From Kiritimatiellia bacterium (lineage in GTDB: Bacteria > Verrucomicrobiota > Kiritimatiellia > RFP12 > UBA1067): a stretch of DNA of 44,904 bases. Location of the stretch: contig JAQIBS010000204.1 in assembly GCA_027858965.1 (NCBI GenBank), positions 1 to 44,904 on the forward strand, read 5' to 3'. The notes under the pieces are model-generated. The model searched no databases, had not been told where the DNA came from, and was given only the letters and a program-made list of their open reading frames with translations. The position numbers and the translations under genes are program-made. This document shows, in pieces, positions 31,971-40,718 of this stretch. Numbering within the stretch: position 1 is the stretch's first letter; every line of letters begins with the position of its first letter.

Positions 31971-33890
31971 CTATTCCTTTGATTCTTTTTCATACCATAC
32001 GTACGCCATCTGGACGGTGTTTTCGATGTCGGGACGCATATATCCCTCGGCAAAAGCGACGAGGATCTCACCGGGTTGTGTTTCAACCAGCGCGGTGTAT
32101 CCAGAATAGGGGGCCGCATCGACCAGAGTCAGGTCTGTCCAGGTTTGACCGTTGTCTGCACTGAAGACAATGTAAGCCCCCGGACGTCCTGTTGAAATCG
32201 CCAGTTTCCCGTCACTGAGCAGCTCTACATCGGGGTAGCATCCATTCACGCCGACCCGCCACGGTTTGGCCCACTCTTTTCCACCGTTGCTGCTTCTGCT
32301 GAACATGACCGGGTTGTCATGCCATGTTTTGTCAGCCATGTTTCCGGTTCGTATGACTGCTGCAATGTCATTATTGGGCAATTGTTCAATTGCGCCCTCG
32401 TTGTATCCTTCGCTTCCGATAAAACCGTATCCAATGGTGGATAGGTATTTCCAGTTTTCCCCCAGGTCATAGGACTCGCAGGTGTAAGTGCGGGAATAGG
32501 GACGGCCGCGACCGTAAGGGCATAGTTTATTGTCTCCTTCAAACCAACCCATCATTAATGCCAGCAGCGAACCGTCTGGGCGTTGAACAAAGGATGCGGT
32601 ACAAAGAGGTCCTTTGTGATGCGCGTGTCCCTGTGCCGCTTTTGCATTGGGCACAAACATAGTTACGTCTGATGACTCTCTTTTATTGCTGGAAACATCA
32701 TAGCGGTACCGTCTGCCCTGATAGAAACCTTTTTTTTCTGGAATCGGCAGAAATTTGTATCCCATTGAGATAATAGAACCGTCGCTTAATTCAGGGCAGC
32801 CACCGCCCATTCCACCCGTTTTTATTTTTTGCCAGGTTTTGCCGCGATCAGTGCTGTAATGGTACCCGAAGATAAGAGTGCCGTCGTTCAATTTAGTGAA
32901 TCTTCCACAGCTGGAGCCTTTCCAGACTGTCCACGGTTCAGAAACGCGGGTTTTCAAATGGGCCGTATCCGCCTTTACCGATAAAGCAATATGCCGGATT
33001 GCAGGTTTTCCCTCTGATTTAGATTTCATCTGAACGGTCATGAAATAAAGTCCCGGTTTGATGTCTCCGGTTTCCAATAACACCTCAATTTTATTCAAGG
33101 CGGGATTGCGGTCTTTTGCGCCATTGTTCAGCAGTAACCCGTTTGATTCGCTGCCACTGTCAGAAAGCGTAGCGGTACTTGTTTTTTCGTTATAACTGAA
33201 GCCGGGCAGGATATCTGCTTTTGCCGGATGATGAGGAACTTGAATTTTTACTCCCTGTAAATCATCCTGATTTGCCTCGATGATAAGTCGTGATGATTCG
33301 CCTGGTCTAACTACCGGAGGCCACAGCGTACACTCTAAAAACTGTGTGAGGGAGGGGGCATGCATATTTATCAGTCTGATCTGGTTGCCTGTGATATCAA
33401 CTGCAAAGAGTGCCCGTACAGAGGTATAGCCACCCTTTTTCTCCTTCGTGTTATGGGCAAAGATCGCCAGGTTCCAGCGTCCCTCTTTCCACCCTTTTGT
33501 GTTGATTCGTGTGCGGAATTCGTGTTTTGCGGGAGCGAGGTCAAGTGAACCGTTGTCTGTAAGCTGGATGCCTCCTCGTTTTGAGGTTTCGGATCTCTCA
33601 GAGACAAACGCAAACTGCCGATGTTGTTCGTAGTGGGGGAGTGACAAAGGAACATCCTTTTTTTCAAGAGGTTCAGTTGTGCGGATGACGTAAGTAATTT
33701 CTCCTGTATCGACGGCCTTCACTTTGATACCGACTTCGAATTCATCGCCGACCTTCATGGCGACGGAGTCTTCTTTGACCGGTCTGAGTGCGAATTCCTT
33801 TAGCGTCAGTTTGCCGGCTTGGGCAGTGAGTGAAGTGAGAATGGTGGCGGCGACCGTGAGAATGACAAACGTTCGGATTGTTAATTTCAT
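31971..33890 (-). CDS. Secreted BNR-repeat exo-sialidase-like protein
   Basis: A 639-residue protein with a signal peptide (cleavage after about residue 25, TAQA). Residues ~30-320 are beta-sandwich-like and residues ~330-639 form a sialidase-type beta-propeller. Four Asp-box motifs are visible: YSTDRGKTW, ESYDLGENW, RSSNGGKEW and FSADNGQTW. The GRFTKLNDGTLIFGY and EGAIEQLPNNDIAAVIRTG segments match the propeller blades and the catalytic acid region. It is likely to release terminal sialic acid or a related acidic sugar, consistent with the aldolase and SSS transporter nearby. The exact sugar is uncertain, because many BNR proteins in this phylum are not strict sialidases. Confidence 0.75.
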   Translation of the reverse strand: MKLTIRTFVILTVAATILTSLTAQAGKLTLKEFALRPVKEDSVAMKVGDEFEVGIKVKAVDTGEITYVIRTTEPLEKKDVPLSLPHYEQHRQFAFVSERSETSKRGGIQLTDNGSLDLAPAKHEFRTRINTKGWKEGRWNLAIFAHNTKEKKGGYTSVRALFAVDITGNQIRLINMHAPSLTQFLECTLWPPVVRPGESSRLIIEANQDDLQGVKIQVPHHPAKADILPGFSYNEKTSTATLSDSGSESNGLLLNNGAKDRNPALNKIEVLLETGDIKPGLYFMTVQMKSKSEGKPAIRHIALSVKADTAHLKTRVSEPWTVWKGSSCGRFTKLNDGTLIFGYHYSTDRGKTWQKIKTGGMGGGCPELSDGSIISMGYKFLPIPEKKGFYQGRRYRYDVSSNKRESSDVTMFVPNAKAAQGHAHHKGPLCTASFVQRPDGSLLALMMGWFEGDNKLCPYGRGRPYSRTYTCESYDLGENWKYLSTIGYGFIGSEGYNEGAIEQLPNNDIAAVIRTGNMADKTWHDNPVMFSRSSNGGKEWAKPWRVGVNGCYPDVELLSDGKLAISTGRPGAYIVFSADNGQTWTDLTLVDAAPYSGYTALVETQPGEILVAFAEGYMRPDIENTVQMAYVWYEKESKE

Positions 33891-34098
33891 ATCAAAATGT
33901 CTCTCTGTAATACTGTGCGCTAGACTCTTGTCTTTAATGCGCGTTCTTGTAAATTGTGGTCAGTGTCGGGTGTCCCGTCTTCGTCCCGCAAGCGGAACTA
34001 CGCCGTGGCAAGCGGGTGTCGGGTGACGCGAGCCGCAGCGAAGGCGAAAGCGCTACCTCTCATTCGACTTGTCCCGGCATAGCCTTGGCGACGCCGGA

Positions 34099-34126
34099 TG
34101 TTCAACGTTCGATGTTGGACGTTCGA
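34099..34126. repeat. 14-bp tandem repeat in an intergenic repeat patch
   Basis: TGTTCAACGTTCGA is followed directly by TGTTGGACGTTCGA (12 of 14 identical). The flanking region 33960-34098 is also palindrome-rich (for example CCGCAAGCGG). The intergenic stretch 33891-34169 holds no gene. Confidence 0.55.
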
Positions 34127-34169
34127 GTTTGTGGGTCTCTCGCGCAGTGAGATATTGCGTAAGTGTGCC

Positions 34170-35282
34170 CTACCTGACCTCATTCCAGTCAAACGCCAGG
34201 CGTATTATTCCCTTGATCTCCGCATTGCGTTTGTAGGTTACAACATTAAACTCGGTTTTGTCTTCGGCCTTCCTCCAATAGGGCATGGCGTAATAGCCGT
34301 CAGCCACCTTTTCTCCTGTGTCGTTGTCCAGAAGAACATGTTTCGTTACTGTAAGCGTTTCCGGGTCAAACTTGAACATGCTGAGCCGCATCGGGGTCTT
34401 GGGTGCAACAAAATTGCGGCCGAGCAGATACCATCCGCTATCGCGTTGAAACACACGGGGACGTCCGACATACGATGTGATAAATTCATTCTTTTTTGTC
34501 ACGTTGACCTTATGTTTGATCTTGAATTCGCTGTCTGTTCTCATCAACCACTGCTTTTTGTCATACCCGCGTGCTGCCACAATAAAACCGTCGCTACATA
34601 TGGCAAAGGAGCTTTCATTGATCGGAGCATTGTTCAGCTCACGTGTTATGCTTCGCACAAAGTGCCAGCTACTGCCATTGTCCTCTGATCGAATCACATC
34701 AACTGAGCCTGCCAGGCGAGGCCTTTTAAAAGGATATTTGCCTCCCTCCAGATTATTGAAGGTCATAACCAGCATCCAGGTTGTTTTACCTTTTGTAATC
34801 GCTTCGAAGGCATATCCATACTCTACTCCGTCAATCACTCCGACCCGTTTCACCGCACCGAATGTTTTTCCGCCGTCTGTAGAACGTACAGCTTTGAGGC
34901 CCACACGACTGGGGCTGCCTTTTTTTTGAACATCTATATAGTTGGCGATAGTTCCATCTGAAAAGCGTACCCACTCTCCCATCTGCATAATCTCCCCGTC
35001 AACAGCGGCAATGCTGCCGCAGGATGTCGCCTCTCCCGTTTTGCCAATCCGGATCATGTCAAGAGATGCATCCGGGTCCTGCGCATGGGTTTTTCCCCTC
35101 TTGTAGGACACCAGAATATCAATGCCGAGATCGATCAGTGCGGGAAATGCCAGGTAAGATCGATCGCTAAAAGATGCACTATCCTGCAGTACGTGTACTT
35201 TCTTGTAAGAAGGTACAAGCTGGGCATTTGCTATAAAAGATATTGTCGATAGAAAGATGATTGCGAGATGTTTTTTGAACAT
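34170..35282 (-). CDS. Secreted sialidase-like beta-propeller protein
   Basis: A 370-residue protein with a signal peptide (cleavage about residue 20, FIANA) and a strong ribosome site (AGGAGAAACTTAATG). It is a single sialidase-superfamily propeller: SFSDRSYLAFPALIDLGIDILVSYKRG, GEWVRFSDGTIANYIDV, and Asp-box-like RSTDGGKTF and RSEDNGSSWHF. Residues of the catalytic dyad may be in NNAPINESSFAICSDGF (Glu) and the C-terminal DGYYAMPYWR (Tyr); I cannot place the arginine triad with certainty. It is encoded upstream of the larger sialidase in the same direction. The likely role is glycan degradation outside the cytoplasm. Confidence 0.65.
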   Translation of the reverse strand: MFKKHLAIIFLSTISFIANAQLVPSYKKVHVLQDSASFSDRSYLAFPALIDLGIDILVSYKRGKTHAQDPDASLDMIRIGKTGEATSCGSIAAVDGEIMQMGEWVRFSDGTIANYIDVQKKGSPSRVGLKAVRSTDGGKTFGAVKRVGVIDGVEYGYAFEAITKGKTTWMLVMTFNNLEGGKYPFKRPRLAGSVDVIRSEDNGSSWHFVRSITRELNNAPINESSFAICSDGFIVAARGYDKKQWLMRTDSEFKIKHKVNVTKKNEFITSYVGRPRVFQRDSGWYLLGRNFVAPKTPMRLSMFKFDPETLTVTKHVLLDNDTGEKVADGYYAMPYWRKAEDKTEFNVVTYKRNAEIKGIIRLAFDWNEVR

Positions 35283-35310
35283 TAAGTTTCTCCTGAAGGG
35301 TCCTTATTTA

Positions 35311-35396
35311 ACCCGCGCAGCGGGTGATACAACGTAGCCACGGGTAAAACCCGTGGTTATGAGTACGAAAACACATATTAAACCCCCGCCAGGGGG
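35311..35396. repeat. Cluster of three perfect hairpins (REP-like)
   Basis: ACCCGC-GCA-GCGGGT (35311-35325), CCACGGGT-AAA-ACCCGTGG (35338-35356) and CCCCC-GCCA-GGGGG (35383-35396). The first and third are followed by the same word, TGATACAA. This is a repetitive intergenic element between the symporter stop and the sialidase start. The rest of 35283-35541 holds nothing else. Confidence 0.65.
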
Positions 35397-35541
35397 TGAT
35401 ACAATGATTCCATCGCACCCTGCGGGCGCTCATTATTATTTTACAAATTCATTTGGGAGGGCGAATCTCCTGCTGAGTCGTTTTTTGCTGCGACAACATG
35501 ATTCCGTAAAGAGATGTTGGCGCTGCTCTGCGAAGAAGAGC

Positions 35542-37059
35542 TTAAGGTGTCGCTTTATCGCTCCGTCCTCGCAGCAGCGAACCAAAATATCCGACCACGC
35601 ATGTTGCGATGCAGCCGATGATGTTGATCCAGAAAAATGAGAGCCGCGGTGCATCGGGCGGCAGCTCACAGAAGTAGTACGGAGCGGTTACACTCAATGC
35701 AGCGATTAACCCGGCAACCATGCCAAGCATGACGCCAAAAGAATTAGCCCTGCGCGTTACCACGCCAAGCAGGAACACACCAAGCAGTATCCCGCTGAAG
35801 AATCCGAGTGTCACTTCGGATATGTAGATCAGCGGGTTCTGTTGTCGTTCAGCACCGAAGAGCATGATCAACAATGCCGCGCTGCCCATGGACAAAAGCC
35901 CCCAGGCGATGGTCGAGATCTTGGCGAAACGGAGCGACTGGCGATCGTCGGCCTCCTTTTTAAAAATCCGTTTGTAAAAATCGACGGTGGTACAGGTTGC
36001 CAGCGAGTTCAGACCTGAGTCGACGGTGCTCATCACCGCAGCGATAATCGCGGCCATGATCATTCCGCCGACACCCGGTGCCAGCTCAGTGGAAATGTAG
36101 TGTGGCAACACATGGTCGCCCAGCATGTTCGGCAGTGCTCGATCAGGATGAACCGAATAAAACCAGAAAAGGGCCAACCCTGCAAAGTAAAGCAGGAACA
36201 TGACGGGCGCTCCAAGTACCGTCCCCCAGAGCAAGCTGCGTGTGGCGTCCTTCTCATTTCGCGTCGATAGATACCGTTGTATCACGACCTGATCCGAACC
36301 GGCAAGTGACAGCTTTGTAAAGATGGACGAAATGACCATCCCCCAAAGCGAAAGGCGAACGTATGGATTAAATGAATAAAACTCGCGATCTCCCAAGGCG
36401 TTAAAGGTATGCCCATGTTCTTTCGCAAAGTTCCATATTTCGACCGGATCAATTGAGTTGGCAAACATGACCGAGCCGATCACAATCAGTACACCACCGA
36501 CCAGGACGAAAAACTGCAGCACATCGGTCCAGATCACAGAGCTGATCCCGCCCATAGTTGTGTAGGCGGTAGAAATCACGCCGACCAGCAGAACACTGAA
36601 CCAGATGGGCCAACCGGTTGCCGGCTCTAGCACCACTGCCGAGGCGAACAAAACAACACCCAGATGAAAGCTCCGCAATATCAAAAACAATCCCGCTGTA
36701 GTCAGACGCACGGAGACGCCGAAGCGTCCCTCCAGATATTCATACGCGGTTGTGATCGACAGTCCCCGAAAAAACCGCACGAATAAATATATTGCCGGAG
36801 GGATACCGAGGATCACGAAGACGCTCTTCAGTGACATCGTCATGCCGTGGTTATATGCCTCAGCCGGACATGCAATGTAACTGATTGCACTCAGGACCGA
36901 GGCGAACATGCTGATCGCTATTGGAAACCAGTGCATTCGTCGTGAGCCAAGGAAGTATTCGCTGGTCGACTCCTGTCGGCGCATGAAATACGCTCCCATG
37001 CCAAGTATTGCAAGCAAGTATCCCGCCATTACAATATAATCAAGTGTGCCAAATCCCAT
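35542..37059 (-). CDS. Sodium:solute symporter (SSS family)
   Basis: A 505-residue protein with about 13 hydrophobic segments. Family hallmarks: a short N-terminus followed by LGMGAYFMRRQESTSEYFLGSRRMHW, then SAISYIACPAEAY, TAYTTMGGISSVIWTDVLQFFVLVGG, SLAGSDQVVIQRYLSTRNEKDATRSLLWG and AAIIAAVMSTVDSGLNSLATC, the sodium-site region. The length equals that of sialic-acid SSS transporters such as SiaT, but the substrate is inferred only from the neighbouring sialidases and NanA-like aldolase. The ribosome site is AAGGAG eight bases before ATG. It follows the aldolase gene by 25 bp, so the two form an operon. Confidence 0.85.
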   Translation of the reverse strand: MGFGTLDYIVMAGYLLAILGMGAYFMRRQESTSEYFLGSRRMHWFPIAISMFASVLSAISYIACPAEAYNHGMTMSLKSVFVILGIPPAIYLFVRFFRGLSITTAYEYLEGRFGVSVRLTTAGLFLILRSFHLGVVLFASAVVLEPATGWPIWFSVLLVGVISTAYTTMGGISSVIWTDVLQFFVLVGGVLIVIGSVMFANSIDPVEIWNFAKEHGHTFNALGDREFYSFNPYVRLSLWGMVISSIFTKLSLAGSDQVVIQRYLSTRNEKDATRSLLWGTVLGAPVMFLLYFAGLALFWFYSVHPDRALPNMLGDHVLPHYISTELAPGVGGMIMAAIIAAVMSTVDSGLNSLATCTTVDFYKRIFKKEADDRQSLRFAKISTIAWGLLSMGSAALLIMLFGAERQQNPLIYISEVTLGFFSGILLGVFLLGVVTRRANSFGVMLGMVAGLIAALSVTAPYYFCELPPDAPRLSFFWINIIGCIATCVVGYFGSLLRGRSDKATP

Positions 37060-37084
37060 CTGGATTCTCCTTAAAGCGTCAGAA

Positions 37085-38014
37085 TTATTTCAAGCCGCAA
37101 GGGCCCATTCCGCATTCACGCATAATATCTGAAACCGCATTTTTGAGTTCCGGTTTTGCTTTGAATCCTGGTGTCATTCCGTAGGTGTCAGTAATAAAAC
37201 CTCTGAACTGAGCGGCGCATCGTATGGTATAGGCAAAATGTGCAAAGGATTTTTTGACATCATCAAGTGCGAAAATACGTGCAAGTGAGTTTATCTTGCT
37301 CTGAAGTTCTGTTGCCGTTTCTAAATCATCGTTTTGAAAGGCATCGTATAAACCCCGATGCCACTCCGGAGCAATATTGGCCAGTGCGCTTACACAGCCA
37401 TGCGCTCCAGCTGCAAGTGTTTCAAGGATGTAAGGCTCGCGTCCTTGAAAGATGGAGAGCGGTAGAGATTTCATAGCAGAGGCCAGTTCAATCCCATTTT
37501 CGGCACTGGCGCTGGAGTCCTTTAGTGCTACGATGTTGGGATGTTGCGCCAGACGCACGATTGTATCGGTTTCGAATTGGCTCGGCATGCGCAAATGGTT
37601 GTAGATGCCGACTGGTATGGGGCTGCTGTCGGCGATCTGACTGATATAGGCATAGAGACCCTCCTGATCTGTTTTCAAGAAAAATGGAGCCATGGCAATG
37701 GCTACGTCGGCACCATCCTGGGCGGCGTTAGCGGCATAGCGGATTACCTGTTTGACACCGGTTCCGCTAACTCCCGCATAGAGTATCGTCTCTTTATCCG
37801 CACCCTCGCGCGCAGCAGCCACAATCTCACGGCGCTGATCCTCATCTAAGAAGGGCAGCTCCCCCGTGGAGCCGATTGCAAACAGTCCATGGCAACCCGC
37901 TTTAACAAGCGTACGTGCCAGATTTGTCATTCCTGCCGGATCCGGTTCTCCCGTAGCCCGGCAGGGGGTTATCATAGCCGGAATAACACCGGTATATCTC
38001 TCTGTATTATTCAT
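37085..38014 (-). CDS. NanA/DapA-family aldolase, probably N-acetylneuraminate lyase-like
   Basis: A 309-residue TIM-barrel class I aldolase. The visible family motifs are FAIGSTGELPFL (GxTGE), GIYNHLRMP with the catalytic Tyr at residue 138, and NIVALKDSS with the Schiff-base lysine at residue 165. Spacing and numbering are close to E. coli NanA (Tyr137, Lys165), and the context (two sialidases, SSS symporter) favours cleavage of a sialic acid to pyruvate and an N-acetyl sugar. Other members of this family act on KDG or dihydrodipicolinate precursors, so biochemical identity is not proven. No kinase or epimerase gene of a full nan pathway is in the window. Confidence 0.72.
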   Translation of the reverse strand: MNNTERYTGVIPAMITPCRATGEPDPAGMTNLARTLVKAGCHGLFAIGSTGELPFLDEDQRREIVAAAREGADKETILYAGVSGTGVKQVIRYAANAAQDGADVAIAMAPFFLKTDQEGLYAYISQIADSSPIPVGIYNHLRMPSQFETDTIVRLAQHPNIVALKDSSASAENGIELASAMKSLPLSIFQGREPYILETLAAGAHGCVSALANIAPEWHRGLYDAFQNDDLETATELQSKINSLARIFALDDVKKSFAHFAYTIRCAAQFRGFITDTYGMTPGFKAKPELKNAVSDIMRECGMGPCGLK

Positions 38015-38029
38015 AAATTGTCTTTATAA

Positions 38030-38045
38030 GCATCCTACAGGATGC
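38030..38045. repeat. Perfect hairpin GCATCCT-AC-AGGATGC in the aldolase leader
   Basis: A 7-bp stem with a 2-nt loop, 16 bp before the aldolase ATG on the minus strand. It would lie in the 5' leader of the aldolase-symporter mRNA. It may be a REP-like insertion or a translation-control hairpin. Confidence 0.45.
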
Positions 38046-38158
38046 AGGTGTTTAGGTTTGCATATAAGTTGAACCCTATTCCGAAAATGTTGTTGGAGAA
38101 TTTTTCAATAGTTCTCTCTCGCTCTTATCTGATAGCCTAAAATGCTAAAAGCCTACTT

Positions 38159-38195
38159 GTCAGGGCGTAGCCCCGCTTGCGGGGCGGAAACTGAC
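38159..38195. repeat. Hairpin downstream of the LamG gene
   Basis: GTCAG ... CTGAC (38159-38163 and 38191-38195) encloses CCCCGC-TT-GCGGGG (38171-38184). It lies just after the stop of the minus-strand LamG gene, where it may stabilise or end the transcript, but it lacks a U-tract. It resembles the GGTCAG...CTGACC hairpin at 42583-42605. Confidence 0.55.
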
Positions 38196-38201
38196 GGGCT
38201 G

Positions 38202-39764
38202 CTACTGAATGAGGATTACCGTTCCCGGATCGAATCCCGTAAGATACTTTTCATTAAGATATTCTTCCACGCTGAGCACCTCACTCACCGGCAGTGCACG
38301 ATTATAGACCAGAACTTCTGCCATTTGACCATCGAAGAAATAATTCGCGGTGGTATCTGCGTTACAACCCAGTCGTGTGCGGACATGATCGCGCGATGTG
38401 TCAACGGCGCCTGTGTTTGACACAGTGACAAGGTCACCGCTCTGACTCAGCGAGCGACAGGAAACCGCTCCGGTATCACCGCTCCAGCTCATACTCACAA
38501 TATACCATTGATCCTGGGCAATGCCGGTTAGTTCAGGGATCAGCAACGTGGTTCCGCGGGCTAACGCAAACCACCTGTTGTTATTGCTTCGCTCTCCTGT
38601 TGCCCAGCGAACGGCAGTATCGGCAGTGGCTAGAACATAGCCTGTTCTGCTATCCTCCATTGCATTGCACCTGACAACCACAAAAGAGGTGATGGTGTTG
38701 GTCGACAAACTGCTGGTAGCACCAATGCTTAGAAATTCATTCGTTCCGGAGAAATCGATTATGTTGTGAGATTTGCCGTTCGGCATAACCGAGTTTGTTA
38801 TCAAGCTTGGGCGGTATGATGATGAACTCTGATAGAAGTCAGATGCTCCCCCAGCGGTAATCTGATCATTCAGGAACTTGATGCTATCACCGGCTGTCAT
38901 TACATCAGTTCCGTCTAATCCGATAAGCAATCCGTTACTCACTGGCGGTTCTACCGTTGCACTCCGGAAATACTTGTACTTCAAATACTGTTCAACATCG
39001 CTTTTTTCCTGTGCAGAGAGCACCCGGTTGTATATGAGAACTTCTGCAAGTTGTCCATCAAACTCGTATCTGGAAGGATCATAAGTGTCGGCTCCGATTC
39101 GTGTGCGGACGTGTGTATATACCGCCGATGTCGCATCAGTTGCCGCGTCAGCTGAAAGGTAGCTGTTCTCGCTCACTGTTTGTGCTTTGACATCGCCGGT
39201 ATCGGCGGCATCCAGAGTCATGCTTGAAATATACCACTCCTCCTGATTTGCACCTGTGACATCACATATTTTTGCCGAGTTGGAACCGCTGGTGGCCAGG
39301 GTGATCCAGTTCTTGTTGGGTGATCCTCTTTCGCCCATGGTCCAGCGACGGTCGTTGGCGCTGTCCGCAGTGGAGATGTAATATCCGGAGGTCGAGTCGT
39401 CCAGATTATCACCATGTACAACAGTGAATACAGTAATGGTATTGGTTTCCATGCTGCTGTCGGCTAATAATCCCAAGTAGTCAGTTGTCCCATTAAAATC
39501 CAGAATGTTATGCGTCGTGCCGCCGGGCATGACGTGATTTGCAATCAGGGATGGACGTCTCGTGAGAGTTGCCTGATAGAAGTTCTGGGAGCCGCCCAGG
39601 GCCGCCTGATCGTTCCAATACTGAACCGCTCCTCCGTCCATGGTCACAGCTGAGCCATCCAGTCCGACCAGCAGCCCGTCAGTTACCGGTGTATCGATTG
39701 CTGCCGACGCTGTGCCGGCGATCATCAATGTTGATATCAATAAAACTGTTACTTGCTTACTCAT
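38202..39764 (-). CDS. Secreted protein with two LamG (concanavalin A-like) domains
   Basis: 520 residues from ATG 39764 (AGAGGTG site; an upstream in-frame start at 39794 is less likely because the signal peptide MSKQVTVLLISTLMIAGTASA begins here). Two LamG-type lectin domains in tandem, residues ~22-265 and ~270-510, each with a GLL-x-GLDG opening, W-x-DQ, RPSLI...VMP.G, NILDFNGT and a final FDGQLAEVLIYNR motif. The second domain is much closer to the LamG domain of the esterase at 42953-44551 than to the first. It has no enzymatic domain, so it is probably a secreted glycan-binding or adhesion protein. It ends FDPGTVILIQ. Its promoter carries the TNGTATACNA operator. Confidence 0.75.
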   Translation of the reverse strand: MSKQVTVLLISTLMIAGTASAAIDTPVTDGLLVGLDGSAVTMDGGAVQYWNDQAALGGSQNFYQATLTRRPSLIANHVMPGGTTHNILDFNGTTDYLGLLADSSMETNTITVFTVVHGDNLDDSTSGYYISTADSANDRRWTMGERGSPNKNWITLATSGSNSAKICDVTGANQEEWYISSMTLDAADTGDVKAQTVSENSYLSADAATDATSAVYTHVRTRIGADTYDPSRYEFDGQLAEVLIYNRVLSAQEKSDVEQYLKYKYFRSATVEPPVSNGLLIGLDGTDVMTAGDSIKFLNDQITAGGASDFYQSSSSYRPSLITNSVMPNGKSHNIIDFSGTNEFLSIGATSSLSTNTITSFVVVRCNAMEDSRTGYVLATADTAVRWATGERSNNNRWFALARGTTLLIPELTGIAQDQWYIVSMSWSGDTGAVSCRSLSQSGDLVTVSNTGAVDTSRDHVRTRLGCNADTTANYFFDGQMAEVLVYNRALPVSEVLSVEEYLNEKYLTGFDPGTVILIQ

Positions 39765-39817
39765 AACGACACCTCTTTTTTTACAGAGATTCACAATAAA
39801 ACCTCATTTGAATACCA

Positions 39818-39846
39818 TAGTATACCATAGTGAAGTTAGCGTGCAA
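39818..39846 (-). promoter_or_regulatory. LamG-gene promoter with TNGTATACNA operator
   Basis: Minus strand: -35 TTGCAC (39841-39846), a 16-bp spacer, -10 TATACT (39819-39824). The -10 lies inside TAGTATACCA (39818-39827), which matches the GntR-type site found twice before the GntR gene. The word ATACCATAG is also repeated (39812-39820 and 39822-39830). Confidence 0.6.
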
Positions 39847-39872
39847 GGGGAAAATTAATACAATTATTTGCT

Positions 39873-40574
39873 CTATTCCGCTGCCTCATTCATTTCGTTT
39901 GCAATCATGGCGCGGCAGATGCGGTCGGCAGATTCAATCATAACGTTGCGAACCATCGCTTCGGCACCATCACCATCACCTTGCAGAATCAGATTCACCA
40001 ACTTTCTGTGTTCGCATAAAACTTTCTTTTTGCGAGCTAACATATCCTCCGAAGTTTTGAGTGCCGGCTTATGTGCTGAGTGGCGGTAAAACAGGTAGTG
40101 ACTCTCAGACAATAACATCTGAACCGCATTGATCAGCCGTTGGTTGCCACCCGCCTGAGCCAGGCATAGATGAAATTTATAATCCAGATCCGTCCAGCGG
40201 TTGAAGTCAGCCTGATCAATGATTTCCTCCATCTGGTCACAGTAGATAGAGGCGGTCTCCAGATTATCAGATCTGGCTGTTTGAGCGGCCAGCCGCACAA
40301 TTCCCCCCTCAATCACCCCTCTGAAGAAATAGAGCTCTCTGATCTCAGCGGATGAATATTTGCGGATCCAGGCACCCCGGCCGTCTTTGCCGCCTGTGAG
40401 CAGCCCCTGCCCGATTAACCGGGTCAATACCTCGCGTACGGGAATACGGCTTACCCCCAGTTCCTGGGCCAGATCCCTCTCAACAAGTCTTGTTCCCGAT
40501 GCAATGTTGCCGGACAAAACTTTTTTAACCACACTTTCATAAATATTTTCATGAATGATACTTGATCTAGCCAT
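39873..40574 (-). CDS. GntR/FadR-subfamily (FCD) transcriptional regulator
   Basis: 233 residues. The N-terminal winged helix is typical GntR (IYESVVKKVLSGNIASGTRLVERDLAQELGVSRIPVREVLTRLIGQGLLT). The helical FCD domain (about residues 80-225) keeps LRELYFFRGVIEGG-, DLDYKFHLCLAQAGGNQRL- and EHRKLVNLILQGDGDGAEAMV-like segments with the metal-binding Asp/His positions. FCD regulators usually respond to sugar acids or carboxylates, and here the effector could be a sialic-acid-derived metabolite (inference). Ribosome site GGAG eight bases before ATG. Its own upstream region has a double operator (40615-40634), and similar sites lie at two LamG promoters. Confidence 0.85.
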   Translation of the reverse strand: MARSSIIHENIYESVVKKVLSGNIASGTRLVERDLAQELGVSRIPVREVLTRLIGQGLLTGGKDGRGAWIRKYSSAEIRELYFFRGVIEGGIVRLAAQTARSDNLETASIYCDQMEEIIDQADFNRWTDLDYKFHLCLAQAGGNQRLINAVQMLLSESHYLFYRHSAHKPALKTSEDMLARKKKVLCEHRKLVNLILQGDGDGAEAMVRNVMIESADRICRAMIANEMNEAAE

Positions 40575-40614
40575 ATTTCTCTGCTCCGTAAAAACTCATT
40601 CTAATCTTTTAATT

Positions 40615-40634
40615 TCGTATACAATCGTATACGA
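40615..40634. promoter_or_regulatory. Double GntR operator before the regulator gene
   Basis: TCGTATAC-AATC-GTATACGA is a perfect 8-bp inverted repeat, or equally two adjacent TNGTATACNA sites (TCGTATACAA and TCGTATACGA). It is placed 41 bp before the GntR start, as expected for autoregulation. Confidence 0.75.
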
Positions 40635-40677
40635 ACGCTCGTTGTCCATCAATAATAAAGCGGGCCTCTACGTTCGA

Positions 40678-40718
40678 TTCCGCGTAGCGGAATTACGTAA
40701 TTCGGTGCGCCGAATTAC
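40678..40718. repeat. Two perfect hairpins after the FAD-oxidoreductase gene
   Basis: TTCCGC-GTA-GCGGAA (40678-40692) and GTAATTCGG-TGCG-CCGAATTAC (40697-40718), 9-bp perfect stem. They start at the stop codon of the minus-strand FAD gene. They may end or stabilise its transcript; no U-tract. Confidence 0.6.

Noticed and set aside
34098..34688. A 196-codon plus-strand frame opposite the sialidase-like gene
   Set aside because: It is the antisense of a well-supported secreted propeller gene and has no start context or domain.
35311..35396. Hairpin cluster considered as an intrinsic terminator of the sialidase or symporter gene
   Set aside because: It lies upstream of the symporter's 3' end in the wrong place, has no T-tracts, and the repeated TGATACAA suggests a dispersed element.
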